From: Symbiodinium natans
Taxonomy: Eukaryota > Sar > Dinophyceae > Suessiales > Symbiodiniaceae
DNA: 64,000 bases
Assembly: GCA_905221605.1 (NCBI GenBank)
Contig: CAJNDS010000557.1
Span: 1,632,592 to 1,696,591, forward strand
Direction: 5' to 3'
Each line of letters begins with the position of its first letter. Within the stretch, counting starts at the first letter, position 1. Made by a program: the position numbers and the translations under genes. The notes beneath the pieces are model-generated. The model made no database searches, was not told the DNA's origin, and saw nothing but the letters and a program-made list of their open reading frames with translations. Of the stretch, positions 50,015-60,569 are shown one piece after another.

Positions 50015-50602
50015 TCAGGGTTTAGTGTTTAGGGTGCGAAAGAGTGTGTGTTTGGGACAAAAGGGTTGGGGGCTTGCCAGCACCTTGTAAGAGTCTACGT
50101 TTTGTCCACGACGACAAGGAGGTCCTCGAACTCTATGCCAGGTGTGTCCCTGAAAGGGTCCACGTGCCCATGTAGTAAATACTTGGGCCCTGAAGCGAAA
50201 CAGGAAGAGCCCTTTAATAGGCGAGGCCCAAGTATATACTACATGTACCCTTAGGGCATGTGTGTGTGTGTGCGGAAGCGAAGCTCCTTCCGTTTCCACA
50301 CACGGATCTGCGATGCCGTGTTGCGAACGAGTTCTGAGGCACATATGCTCTCGGACGTAACCCTGTTCTGCCAATCTGTCTAGCAGTCTGGCTATCGGTT
50401 TGTGGGCAATACTCGGGCTTCGCAGGCGTGTAACCATACGAATTCGAGAGGCTTGAATATGTCTCGCATGAATAAGAGCCAACTCCTCACCTCGGTGGGG
50501 TCGCATCTCTGCTGATGCTGACCTTCCCGAGCCGCGAGCACACGAAGTGCCTTCGCGTAGTCGATAAAAGGTATACAGCAGGCTGCCCTCGAGCTGTTTC
50601 AC
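50015..50602 (-). CDS. Minus-strand hypothetical ORF, 195 codons
   Basis: ATG at 50600-50602 reads MKQLEGSLLYTFYRLREGTS then RGEELALIHARHIQASRIRM, VTRLRSPSIAHKPIARLLDR and LAEQGYVREHMCLRTRSQHG. The first 110 codons are basic, helical and coding-like; the remainder passes through a CA/TG run and the fold-back element and is doubtful. If real it would be the only minus-strand gene here. No family is confidently recognised. Confidence 0.35.
   Translation of the reverse strand: MKQLEGSLLYTFYRLREGTSCARGSGRSASAEMRPHRGEELALIHARHIQASRIRMVTRLRSPSIAHKPIARLLDRLAEQGYVREHMCLRTRSQHGIADPCVETEGASLPHTHTHALRVHVVYTWASPIKGLFLFRFRAQVFTTWARGPFQGHTWHRVRGPPCRRGQNVDSYKVLASPQPFCPKHTLFRTLNTKP
50169..50245. mobile_element. 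Fold-back element with 21-bp arms
   Basis: CATGTAGTAAATACTTGGGC-C at 50169-50189 pairs with GGCCCAAGTATATACTACAT-G at 50225-50245, 20 of 21 positions, loop 35 bp. MITE remnant or hairpin RNA candidate. Confidence 0.65.
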
Positions 50603-50782
50603 TAAACCGAACCCTCCGAAGCCCGAACTGCTTGAGCCCTAAACCCTGACGCTCTGAACAGCCTTAAACCAAAATGTCCCACCCTCTTTAGTGTGTTCCC
50701 CCCCTCCCAGAACAGGCGTCGGAGCTTGTCCCTACACCATAAACCCTAAACCCTAAACCCTAAACTCCCACCTCACAAACAG

Positions 50783-50916
50783 GCAACCTTTCTTCTGCGC
50801 GTTCTGAGGTCGCTACGTTGGACCTGGGAGGCCTGAAGATGCGACTTTTTTGCTTTTTGTCGCGTGGGAGTCTCGAGAGTTCAGGGAGTTTAAGGATTAG
50901 GGCTTCGGGGAGCTAA
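50783..50916 (+). CDS. Probable exon, end unclear
   Basis: Acceptor CTCACAAACAG (or TTCTGAG at 50807). Frame NLSSARSEVATLDLGGLKMR then LFCFLSRGSLESSGSLR to TAA. CCCTAAA upstream. Confidence 0.45.
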
Positions 50917-51524
50917 ACCCGAAACCCTAAACCCGTCTAGGGAGTTGGGGGAAAGCTTACCGGCTGTAGGGTTCCCAGGGGTACAAACTGTTGGTTTTGG
51001 CCTTCTGAAAGAAGGGTTTACGGTTTAATTGGGGTTAAGGGTTTAGGGCTGAGGGTTTAAGGTTTAAGGTGTTTTGGGCGTGTTGGACTGCTCACGCCTC
51101 GATGCATGCACCTGTGTGGCCCAGAGGCGGCAACAGATTGAAGGAATCTGTATGTTGGACTCCACCTGAAATGAAAAGGTGGCCCGGTAGCAACTTATCA
51201 CCTAACATAATGCTTATAGGTATGTAGGGACTATTTTCAGGTATGTATAGGGGTTGCATAGGGGAATAAGATTAAGGGGACCTATGAACGTAGGGCTCTA
51301 GGACTTCAGGATTTTGGGGTGGGGAGGGGGGTGGAGGGGGGTGGAGGGGGGTGGAGGGGGGGAGGGGGTGGAGGGGTGGGGGGGGGGGGGGGGGGGTGGA
51401 GAGTGGAGGTTGGAGGGGGTGAGGGTGGACAGGGGGCTTCCAGCCTGCCTGCGTCTAAACCCTAAACCCTACACCGTGCACCCCTAAACCCTTAAAACCC
51501 TAAAGGACGGCTCCGAGTCATGAT

Positions 51525-51556
51525 CGAAATGATCGAAATGATCGAAATTGCAAAGT
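51525..51556. repeat. TGATCGAAA x3
   Basis: Three tandem copies of a 9-mer. Confidence 0.9.
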
Positions 51557-51772
51557 AGGAGTCGCTACCCAGGAGCTGCCCACATGTAGGGTCTAGGGTT
51601 AGGGTTTGGGGTTTGGGGGTTAGGGCTAGTGTGAGGTGAGAATTTAGAATAGTAGAGGATAGCGTGCGGTTTAGGGTTTAGGGTTTGGGGTTTAGGGTTT
51701 AGGGAAAACCCTAAACCCCTAAACCCTACAACCCTAGACACGAAGCCACATTGTGACAGCGTTGCCATGCAG

Positions 51773-51846
51773 AGGCGCTCGAGAGCTCTGCGGGATCAGG
51801 CGACCGCAGTGGGGCTTATAGCACGCTCCAGGGCGCCATTACTCAG
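51773..51846 (+). CDS. Probable exon, basic
   Basis: Acceptor GTTGCCATGCAG, RRSRALRDQATAVGLIARSR then APLL, donor CAG|GTTTAGGG. CCCTAAA-type upstream, array downstream. Confidence 0.55.
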
Positions 51847-52742
51847 GTTTAGGGTTTAGGGTTTGGGGTTTGGGGTTTAGGGTTTAGGGTGTAGGGTTTA
51901 GGGTTTAGGGTTTAGGGTAACTACTATCTGATGAAGAAAGGTCATTGTAGGGTATCGTATTTCTCACAATAGGGTATCATTATTTTTAACAAGCTAATTC
52001 GGCTTAGGGTGGGTGTCCGGGAGGCCCAGAGGCGCAATCAGGGACAACGGTGCCGTCAACTCCCCCCCCCCCCCCCCCCCCGAACCCTTTTAGGGTTTAG
52101 GGTTTAGGGTTTGGGGTTCCTGAATCCTAAAAGGCGGCATAGTTTCCGAAACCCCCGTGTAAGTTTAATCAATCTGGCCGGCAGATCTGCCATCGGGCCA
52201 GGGCAATATCTCTGCACTCGAGAAAGTATGGATTAGGGTTTTGGGCTATAGGTTAGTTTTAGAGTTTAGGGTTTAGGGTTTCGGGTGCCCTAAACCCAAA
52301 ACCCCTAAATCCCAACCCTTGCCCACCCGAACACCCAAACCCCAAATCCTAAACGCTAAGCCCTAAGTCCTAAACCGTAATCTCCGCAACCAGACTTCGG
52401 CTTTAGGGCTTAGGTTCCGAAACCCTAAACTCCTAAGGCCCTATCTCGCTAACTACTCCTGAACAACAAAAGTCGAAAGACAGCCCAAAACCCTTCATCA
52501 AGCTCCAAAGCCCTGCCAAGACAAAACCCCAAATTCAAGGCCCTCAAAACCCCTGCAGAAACCCTGAACTCCCAAGGCCCGGTGAGAACTGGGTTTGGGG
52601 TTCTGGGTTTGGGTACGGTTTGAGGTTTATCGGGTTTGTTTAGGGTTTAGAAGACAGCCCCTGAACGCTTACACTTAACACCCTTGGGCTCGAAAAGGCT
52701 TTGGCTAAACACTGAACCCTGTAAGCCCTCACACCCTGGACT

Positions 52743-52862
52743 GGCTGGTTCTTCGTAGGGAATGAGGGACTGAGGTACCCTGTAGAATCCCTTAAAGGGT
52801 AATTAACGGGGTATTTATACTACTAGGGCCCTAACTCCTTCATTCCCTGCTAAGAACCAGCC
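52743..52862. mobile_element. MITE-like element, 120 bp
   Basis: 27-bp terminal inverted repeats (GGCTGGTTCTTCGTAGGGAA... against GGCTGGTTCTTAGCAGGGAA... on the other strand, 24 of 27 identical). The interior AGGGTAATTAACGGGGTATT resembles the core of the 58246 element. Confidence 0.7.
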
Positions 52863-53317
52863 CATAGTCCCTAAACTGTCAACACCCTGGACCCTGCAAT
52901 GCGCCTTCGTCTCAAAACCCTAGAAAGCCTGGCTTGCAAACCGACAAACCCTCTAAACCCTGTAAGCCCTATCACCTAAACCCCAAACTCTAATCCAAAA
53001 ATCCGATGCACCCTTGTGAACCCTACCCCCCCCCCCCCCCCCCCCCCCCCCTGCCCGATACACCCTTGTTAACCCTAACCCTAAACCCTATACCCTATAC
53101 CCTAAAACCTAAACTCTAAACCCTAAGCCCCCCCTTTCCCCCCCACTGAAGGATCTCCCGCCGGGCACCGCCGGAAGGGGCACTCCTAACTCCAGCGCCT
53201 GCGGGCCAGGCTTGAGAAAGCTTCTTTGCTTTGTGTCGAGCGTTGGAAAAATACCACCCGCCCAAAGAATTATAGGACCCTGATTCAAAATGCTCAGTAG
53301 CTCCGAAATCCTAAGGC

Positions 53318-53375
53318 ACTAACAGTCGGGGATTATAGTACCCCCTGTTAGAATCCCGATTAAGGACTGTTAGGA
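53318..53375. mobile_element. Small fold-back unit
   Basis: CTAACAGTC and GACTGTTAG form perfect 9-bp inverted ends with a second inner inverted pair (TCGGGGATT/AATCCCGA). Possibly a worn MITE. Confidence 0.45.
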
Positions 53376-53549
53376 TAAGCCGGAACATCCCAACCCTACA
53401 CCCTAAAGACTAAGGCCCAAAAAAGTTGAAGGGCCATAGGCTTCGAACCCCAGCCCCTTGGCGGCCGCTAGATCTTTAAAGCTTCGAAGCAAACCCCTAC
53501 CCACCCGAGGAACGCTACCAAAATACGGCTAAACACAAGTTCGACATTC

Positions 53550-53725
53550 GAATCGGGTCCGATTCGTCGAAATCCGAGTCGGGTTGGTGCCCGGTTGTTC
53601 GAAAACCGAACAGGGTTGGTGCCCGATTGTTCGAAATCTGAGTAGATTTGGTGCCTGGTTGTTTGAAAACTGTAGAGCGTTCGTGCCCAAACAAGGGCCG
53701 ACTGTTCAAAATCGTAGTAACGTTC
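53550..53725. repeat. 32-bp minisatellite
   Basis: TTGGTGCCCGGTTGTTCGAA-type units start at 53584, 53616, 53648 and 53680, with degraded copies on both sides. The 86-codon minus-strand frame is a repeat translation. Confidence 0.8.
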
Positions 53726-54230
53726 CAAATATTTACAGGTACGAGAGGGTTTAGGGTGTAGAGTTTATGGGTTTATGGGGACAGGGGCTTGTGTCTTAGT
53801 CAACCCTGAGCCCTAGAGCCCCCGAAGAAAAAGAGCGCTGCTGCCCCAAAGCGCACGTGGTTGGAGTACCCTAAATCCTAAGCCCTAAACCCTGGACCCG
53901 AAGTCGCTTCGCCAAGGTTGAACTCTTGGGCTTGTTGGGCTTCCGTACTTGTGTTGGGGATAAGTAGAAATGGTTTAAGGCTAGGGCACCCCAATCCCTA
54001 AATCCTAAACCCTTTGGTGTGTAGGGCTTACTGTTTCAAAGAGTTTTATGGTGAACCCTTCAAGCCCATTGTCCCAAAACACCCCCCCCCCCCCCTAAAC
54101 CCTGGACCCCAAACCCCAAGCCCCAAGCCCTAAGCCCTAAACCTTAAACCTTAAACCCTAAACCCTAAACCCTAAGCCCTAAACCCCAAACCCTAAACCC
54201 TAGCCCTAAACCCTAAACCACACAAAGTAG

Positions 54231-54325
54231 AGACCGGCGAGGTGCTAAGCGTCGACGGCGACTTCCTCCTGGCCCTCTGGCACGGGAAGTACGAGGACCT
54301 GAAGGCGCCAAACTCTCCTAAGAGG
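54231..54325 (+). CDS. Probable exon flanked by telomere repeats
   Basis: CCCTAAA array, acceptor CAAAGTAG (or CACAAAG three bases earlier), 31 codons TGEVLSVDGDFLLALWHGKY then EDLKAPNSPKR, donor AGG|GTTTAGGG. Strong GC3 and an acidic/aromatic pattern; among the most coding-like islands. Unknown product. Confidence 0.65.
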
Positions 54326-54750
54326 GTTTAGGGTTTAGGGTTTCGGGTTAGGGTTTCGGGTTTGGAGTTTAGGGTTTCGGGTTTAGGGTTAAAGGTGCAG
54401 GGTTTTGGTTTTGAGGTTCAGGGTTTAGGGGTGCGTGAGCCTCGACTCCTGAAACTCTCTGAAATTCTCTGTAGAGGGTTTAGGGGTCTTCCCCCCCCCT
54501 GCCCTTGTTTGAGGTGCCCTAATGTAGGGGCCCGTAGCATGCTGAAAAAGGGCGCTATCCGGGCGTCCAGTAGGTTGATAGATTCTCGGGCTTAGGGTTC
54601 AAAGTTTGAGGGTCAGGGTTTCGGGCCTAGGGCTTTCAGGTTTCTGGGTTCCAGGGGCGAGCAGAGACCTGAGGACTTAGGACTTATAGGGTTTAGGGTT
54701 TAGGGTTTAGGGTTTAGGGTTTAGGGTTTAGGGTTTAGGGCTAGCCCCAG

Positions 54751-54838
54751 CCCTCATGAAACCCTGCCCCGGGAATTGCGCAGAGGTGCCGCTCTTTGTC
54801 ACTCGCCTCCGCCCACCGGCGCCATGAGATCCCACCAA
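54751..54838 (+). CDS. Probable exon with canonical donor
   Basis: Acceptor GGGCTAGCCCCAG in TTTAGGG text; 29 codons PHETLPRELRRGAALCHSPP then PTGAMRSHQ, donor CAA|GTGAGG. A second frame (LMKPCPGNCAEVPLFVTRLR) ends in TGA. Confidence 0.5.
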
Positions 54839-54930
54839 GTGAGGGCACCCTAAACCCTAAACCCTAACCCGCAAGGGTTCAAAGCTGTGGGAACTCAAGG
54901 ATCGTGGAATCTGGCCTCGCTCACTCACAG

Positions 54931-54976
54931 GCCTTGTACAGCTCTTGAGTGCAGCGCGCTGCGCGAATCGACTGCG
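54931..54976 (+). CDS. Probable exon
   Basis: Acceptor CCTCGCTCACTCACAG, PCTALECSALRESTA, donor GCG|GTTTAGGG into a seven-copy array. Confidence 0.55.
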
Positions 54977-55664
54977 GTTTAGGGTTTAGGGTTTAGGGTT
55001 TAGGGTTTAGGGTTTAGGGTTTAGGGTTGCCCTTTTCTGCCACCCCCCACACCCTATATTTATGGTTGCTTATGGCAACCGTTCTATTCTGGGGTAGATC
55101 TGCAAAAAAGACCTCCAAGCAATAAGCCTTAAGCTCAACCGTAAAGGGTTTAGAGGGGCTAGGGTTTAGGGTTTCGGGGGTCTAGGCTTAAAGGTTTGCA
55201 GGGCTTCGACTCTTCCAGGGTATTGTGTTTCTAGGTTGCTCCTCCCCCCCTGGACTTTTTGAATTGACTGCAAGCGCGCATGTGGGACTTGCCTAAACCA
55301 GGCAAATGCCACACCCTGATTGGCGATGTTTTGTCATGCCTGTCCTAATTCAAGACCCCTATACCATGGGTGGAACCGCAAACTATTTAGGCTTGAGGGT
55401 TTAGGATGTAGGGTTTAGGGATTGCGGGTAAACACCTGCCCCGAACACAGAAACCCAAAAGCGCCAATCGTCACACAAGGTTTTCAGGGTTCAGGGGTCA
55501 GGGTTTTGGGCGTGCACTTTAGACCCCTGATACTCGTCCCTTCGTCTACGAACCCAGCACCATCAATCCTTGCCCAGTCTTCTTCAAGTTTCTCCTACAC
55601 GCCTCGCGGGGGGGTTAGGGTATTCGGGTTTCGGTTTTAGGGTTTGGCGCTGCTTGGTGTGCAG

Positions 55665-55936
55665 GAACTTTGTATGAGCTGACAAGTGTAGTGGCCATTC
55701 CGCCATGGCCTGCCAGAACAGAGTGCCAGCAGGGGCCGAGTAAATGCAGAAGTGCATTGTGCATGCATCCCTGGCTGCCTAGCCTGCTCAAAGAAAGAAA
55801 ACGTGCAAATGCCGCTGGCAGGAGAGGGGTGAGCGTTTCGGCTTTTCGGGATGTCGAGCTATACAAACCTGGGGCACCTGAACATATGTCTGTTTGGGTC
55901 CACGATTTGCCTGGCCGGGTGCAGGGTCGAGACTAA
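55665..55936 (+). CDS. Probable terminal exon, 89 codons
   Basis: Acceptor GCTTGGTGTGCAG; frame TLYELTSVVAIPPWPARTEC then QQGPSKCRSALCMHPWLPSL, LKERKRANAAGRRGVSVSAF and RDVELYKPGAPEHMSVWVHD to TAA. Repeat-free block. No domain recognised, but length and composition favour coding. Overlapping minus frames are weaker. Confidence 0.55.
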
Positions 55937-56174
55937 GAAGCGGGACGAGGGAGGAACTGGTGCTTCTCGGGCTCACTCAGGAGGTTTGTGAAGGTTGCTT
56001 TTGCTTTTTCAATTTGGGGGAGGGGGCGCCCCCATCCCCCCGAAAAACCCCTGAAAGATCCTAAACCCTAAGCCCTACACCCTAAACCCTAAATCCTAAT
56101 GCCCAAACCCCAAACCCCAACCCCAAACCCTAAACCCTCCCTCCTCCTCATCTCCTCGCCGCTGCCATTTGCAG

Positions 56175-56223
56175 TGCCAAAACCGCCATGCAGGGGCAGG
56201 CGATGCCCTAGGCGCACATGAGG
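56175..56223 (+). CDS. Probable exon
   Basis: Acceptor CTGCCATTTGCAG, CQNRHAGAGDALGAHE, donor AGG|GTTTGG. CCCTAAA upstream. Confidence 0.45.
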
Positions 56224-56841
56224 GTTTGGAAGTGGGGTTTGGGGTTTTGGGTTTGGGATTTAGGGTTTAGGGCTTGGGGCTTAGGGTTTAGGGTTTAGTG
56301 TATAGGGTTTAGGGTTTAGGGCTTAGGGACGGAAAGAAACCTGAACGGGTTCATGGCCTGTAAGTCACTTGAATGAGGATTGTACAGGTGTTCAAAGAAA
56401 GTCGAGGGCATACTGTCCTTCGAGTCTCATTATGTGCGTTCAAAGGGCTTTAGTCTAAGCTGTCCCTTGCCGTTCTGCTTCGCGCACCGTACTAGCTGAC
56501 AAACACCGTTCTGAATGAGCGCACACGTCACACGACGATGCGGAACTCAAAACGCGAAGCGAATCCCAGCGCGAAGCGGAATGGTTATGGAAACCTTAGA
56601 TTGGGTTGGAAGCATTAGATTTAGGGTTTTCGGAGGCTCCGGGAGGCTCCGGGACTCTAGGATTCGAGGGTTTGGGGGGTTTAGGGTTGAGGATTCTATA
56701 GGGTTTATAATTAAGTTGTGGGCTTCGTAGGTTTGAGGCGATTCTTGGCTTTAGGGCTTTGTCTTGTGGAATCGGGAGTCCACCTTCCGACAGCAAAGCT
56801 CGATGTCCAGACCCTCATTCCTAGTGATACTAGGGCCTGGA

Positions 56842-56886
56842 GTGGGCCCTTAGTTCCTTATTTAGGGTTGGGGCCCTCAAAACCAC
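56842..56886. mobile_element. Partial copy of the 90-bp dispersed repeat
   Basis: GGGCCCTTAGTTCCTTATTT-AGGGTTGGGGCCCTC matches the first half of the 23895 element. Confidence 0.4.
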
Positions 56887-56998
56887 TGGTATAACCCTAA
56901 ACTCTAACCCATGACCCCCCCCCCCGCACCTCTGCCAAAAATTTGGGGGGGGGGGGGGGGGGTTCCGTGCCGGATTTCCCGGAGGTTCCAGTTTCAGC

Positions 56999-59900
56999 AT
57001 GGCCGACGCGTCCCCCGAGTCCGACCACGACGAGGCCAGCGGTAAGGGTGTCAAGGGAATACCCTGATTACTCAACCCTAAACCCTAAACCCTAAACCCT
57101 TCTACTGCCTTTACAAGCCCAGCAGCCCTCAGACTGCGGAAATACTGAGCCAACAGATGAAGTTTAAGCTTCCTGGATTGTGGGTAGGGTTTAGGATTTA
57201 GGATTTAGGCTTTAGGGTTTAGGGTTTAGGGTTTAGGGTTTAGGGTTTAGGTTTAGGGTTTAGGGGTTTAGGGTTTAGGGTTTAAGGTTTAGGGTGTAGG
57301 GTTTAGGGATCACCCCAATACTTCCACTGCCGATAGTGTGTGCACCAACTTTTTTTTTTTTTTGGGGGGGGGGGGGAAGGTAAGCCTCGAATCCGAGACG
57401 TTTAGGGCTCGGGTTTTTGCACGTTCGGGCCTTGGGATTTCGAGCATTGGGCTTTTCGGGCGCAGGCTGCTTCGGGTTTGGTGATTGACCGGCTGAGGAG
57501 GCTAGTCAAGGGTGGCTTGTCTTTGGGCGCCCTTTGGTTGTACCCCTGTGTGGAGTAACTCCTTGGGATTTACGGTTTAGGGAGCTTCTTTTGGGGGTTT
57601 AGGGTTTGGGGTTTACCCTAGACCCTAAACCCTGAATCTGAAACCCAAAGGCCTAGGTTCAAGCTCGTTAGACTCGTTAGGTCCCCAGAGAGGGGGGTTC
57701 GTTTCGGCTGAGGCACTTGTTCTTACTAGTGCACTGGGGAATGAACCCCCTGCAAACCCTAACACTAAACCCGAATTTTTAAATTAAAGCCCTAAGCCCT
57801 CAACCCTCAACCCTTCACCTGTTGCATCATAACCCTAAACCCTAAACCTAGCCCGACAACCCCTTTGGCATTCCGTAGGCCTTAATGCTTCGGGGCTCGG
57901 AAGCCTAAACCTTTAAACCCTAGACCCCCTCTAACCTAAATACCTGACACCCCAACCCCCTAAACCCTAAAACCCTAACACCCTAACAAACCCTACAACC
58001 AGAATCCCTAGAACCCTAAACAGCGTAAAACCCCAACGCCCTAAACGTATAAAACCCTAGCGCACCAACCTTCCCCAACACCCGGGGTTTCGAGTCGGTA
58101 GGAGCCCTGCACTGTGGAAAGAGCTTCACTTGCGGTCTAAGGTTTAGGGTTTTTTGGGGTGGTTTAGGGTTCAGGGTTCAGGGTTTAGGGTTTAGGGTTT
58201 AGGGTTAGGACATGGTGGCCCTTGCTTTCTTTAAAGGTTCTGAAGTGTGGGCTCTTGGGATTTACAGGGTATATTAAGGGGTATATAAAGGCTCCCGAAT
58301 TAAGAGCCCACAATGCAGGCACCATGTAGCTCCCTTGACTTAAGAAACCCTGAACCCTGAACCCTAAACCCTAAACCCTAAACCCGAAACCCCATGTAAC
58401 TACCCCAAGCCTTGCTTCAAGGAGGAGACGGACTACTGCATCGAGGACCCAGCAGACCTCCTCCACGAGTTTGAGGCTTGGTCGGCTCACTTAGGCGCTT
58501 CAGTTTTTGGGTTAGGGTTTAGAATTCAGGGTTTGTGGTTTGGGGTTTGGGGCTTGGTTTGGGGTTTAGGGCGCTTAGGGTTTCGGGGGTTTTCGGGTGT
58601 AGGGTTCAGGGTTTAAGGTTCAGGGCCTAGGGTGATCGTTCGGATTAATTGAACGCTATTTTGTTGAGACATGACTTCACACCACTCTTACTGAGAAAAG
58701 TCTAGGGACACGCTTCCTGCGACTCGATTCGGGTTGAAGGGGCATTCTGCATCTATGCGGTGCAAGTGGCAGCGTCAGACTGAAGATTCGGATGCTGAAG
58801 CAGCATGAGATCCGGCGGCAGGTCGCTTGCTGCTGCAAGCCCTGTCTTGGGTGCGAGCTTACCCTAAACCCCAAACCTTAGACCCTAAACCCTAAACCCC
58901 AAACCCCAAACCCTAAACCCTAAACCCTAAACCTAAACCCCAAACCCTGATCAAATGCGAGGGTACCTCTTCGCCGGAGGTGATGACCTCGAAGTCGGTC
59001 CTGAGGGTTTAGGCTCCCTTATTCTCGGCCCCTTTAAACCCAAAAAGGGCACCCTTTTCATTCCTAGGTTACTCTTGGTTCTTGACATTTTCCGGGGAGG
59101 GCAAGTTTGGCGACGTTCGGTGGCCCGCATGGGATTGCATTTTGTTTGCGTTTCGTGGCACACATCGAAGAGCGTGGCCTGCGTGGCACCATCGACACAG
59201 CTCATCGCGATTTCGGTACCGGGGCAATGCTCTAATACAGTATTAAAATATAAGTATATACTAACCTAATAATACGAAATGTAATAACACAATCTGAAGC
59301 CATTTTGGCAATCTAAACCCTAAACCCTAAACCCTCAGCCCTAAACCCTAAACCCCAAGCCCTAAACCCTAGACCCTAAACCCTATGAACCCTAAATTTC
59401 TAAACCCTGAACCAGGAGGAGGACCCCGATGCGAACCCACACTATGACACGGTGGAGCTTCACATAGACGAAGTGTGCCTTTCCAGCAGTGATGCCTCAG
59501 GGTTTAAGGATCTGGGGTTGCAGGGTTTTTGTTGGCTCAGGGCTTAGGGCTTAGGGTTTCGGGCTTAGGGTTTAAGGTTTGGGTTTCGGGCTTAGAGCTT
59601 AGGGTTTAGGGTTTCGGGCTTAGGGTTTAAGGTTCAGATCTCTTCCCGCTCTTCGCGAGGAGCTTTTTGCCGACAGGCCAGGGGTGTTTGTGTGTGTGTG
59701 TGTGCACGTTTGAAGGCTCAATTCTTCTGGCTGGGGGTCTAGGATTCAGGCTTTAGGGCTTCAGGTGTTCAACCAGGAGTGTAGGGTTTCGGGCTTAGGC
59801 GGTCTAATATCAGGTGTAAGGTTTAGGGTTTAGGGTTTAGGGTTTAGGGTTTAGGGTTTAGGGTTTCCTTTTTTTCTTGGGTTTAGGGCTGCTTCGGAGA

Positions 59901-60535
59901 GAGTACTGCAACCCCTGCCATGCCAGTGGTGCCAACTCTAAGCCTTACTAAGTCCGACTTGCGCCTGCAGGGCTTAGAGCGCCTGCAGGGCTTAGAGCGG
60001 CTTAGGGCTTAGAGCGGCTTAGGGCTTAGAGCGGCTCGGGCTTAAGCTTAGGGTTCCTATACCGCTTAGGGCTGTTTATGGTGTTAGGACCCTACTAGTA
60101 CCGTAGAACAACCTCCGCCCCCCCCCCCGCCCCCCCCACGCCCGCCCCGGCACTTGAAGTTTTGCACCTCAACTTGCTGAGGATCGAAGTGCTGGAGGTG
60201 AACGTGCGGGGCCCGACCTGGGTCGAGGTTGAATGCCTTACTTAGGGTTTAGGGGTCTTTAGGGGGTTCGGGTTTTACAGTTGTGGGTTTTAGTGTCTTG
60301 GCTCACTCTTTATGTCTGGGGCCCATGTCAGGAACCCCTGACGTAACCCTAACGAGACCTTTTTTCTTCGAAGCCATATATTTAGAAGGTATCCCCAGGT
60401 GGGAACTCCCTTCCTGAAGTCGTATACGGGGCTCTATAGATTGAATGTTATGTAGATATTTTGTTTTTACTATATTCAAGTATCTTCGAATATACTATAT
60501 CATATTAGATTGTGTTGTAATACATTTGTACAACG

Positions 60536-60569
<34 letters not shown>

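Larger units (their letters stand above)
51850..54220. other. Long stretch without a supported exon
   Basis: About 2.4 kb of mixed telomere-type arrays, C runs (52062-52081, 53026-53051), two fold-back units and a 32-bp minisatellite. Only short frames, none with convincing splice borders. Confidence 0.35.

Noticed and set aside
2597-50817. 16-bp identity between 2597-2612 (reverse complement) and 50802-50817
   Set aside because: Flanking sequences and reading frames do not extend the match; probably chance.
53420-53490. Possible tRNA on the minus strand (GGTTCGAAGCC)
   Set aside because: No proper T-stem pairing, D-arm or acceptor stem could be drawn.
59298-59309. AGCCATTTTGGC, 12 bases of the spliced leader
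   Set aside because: The flanks do not continue the leader (no CTCAAG), and near-identical GCCATTTTGGC occurs as codons in the RCC1-type repeats, so chance is likely.
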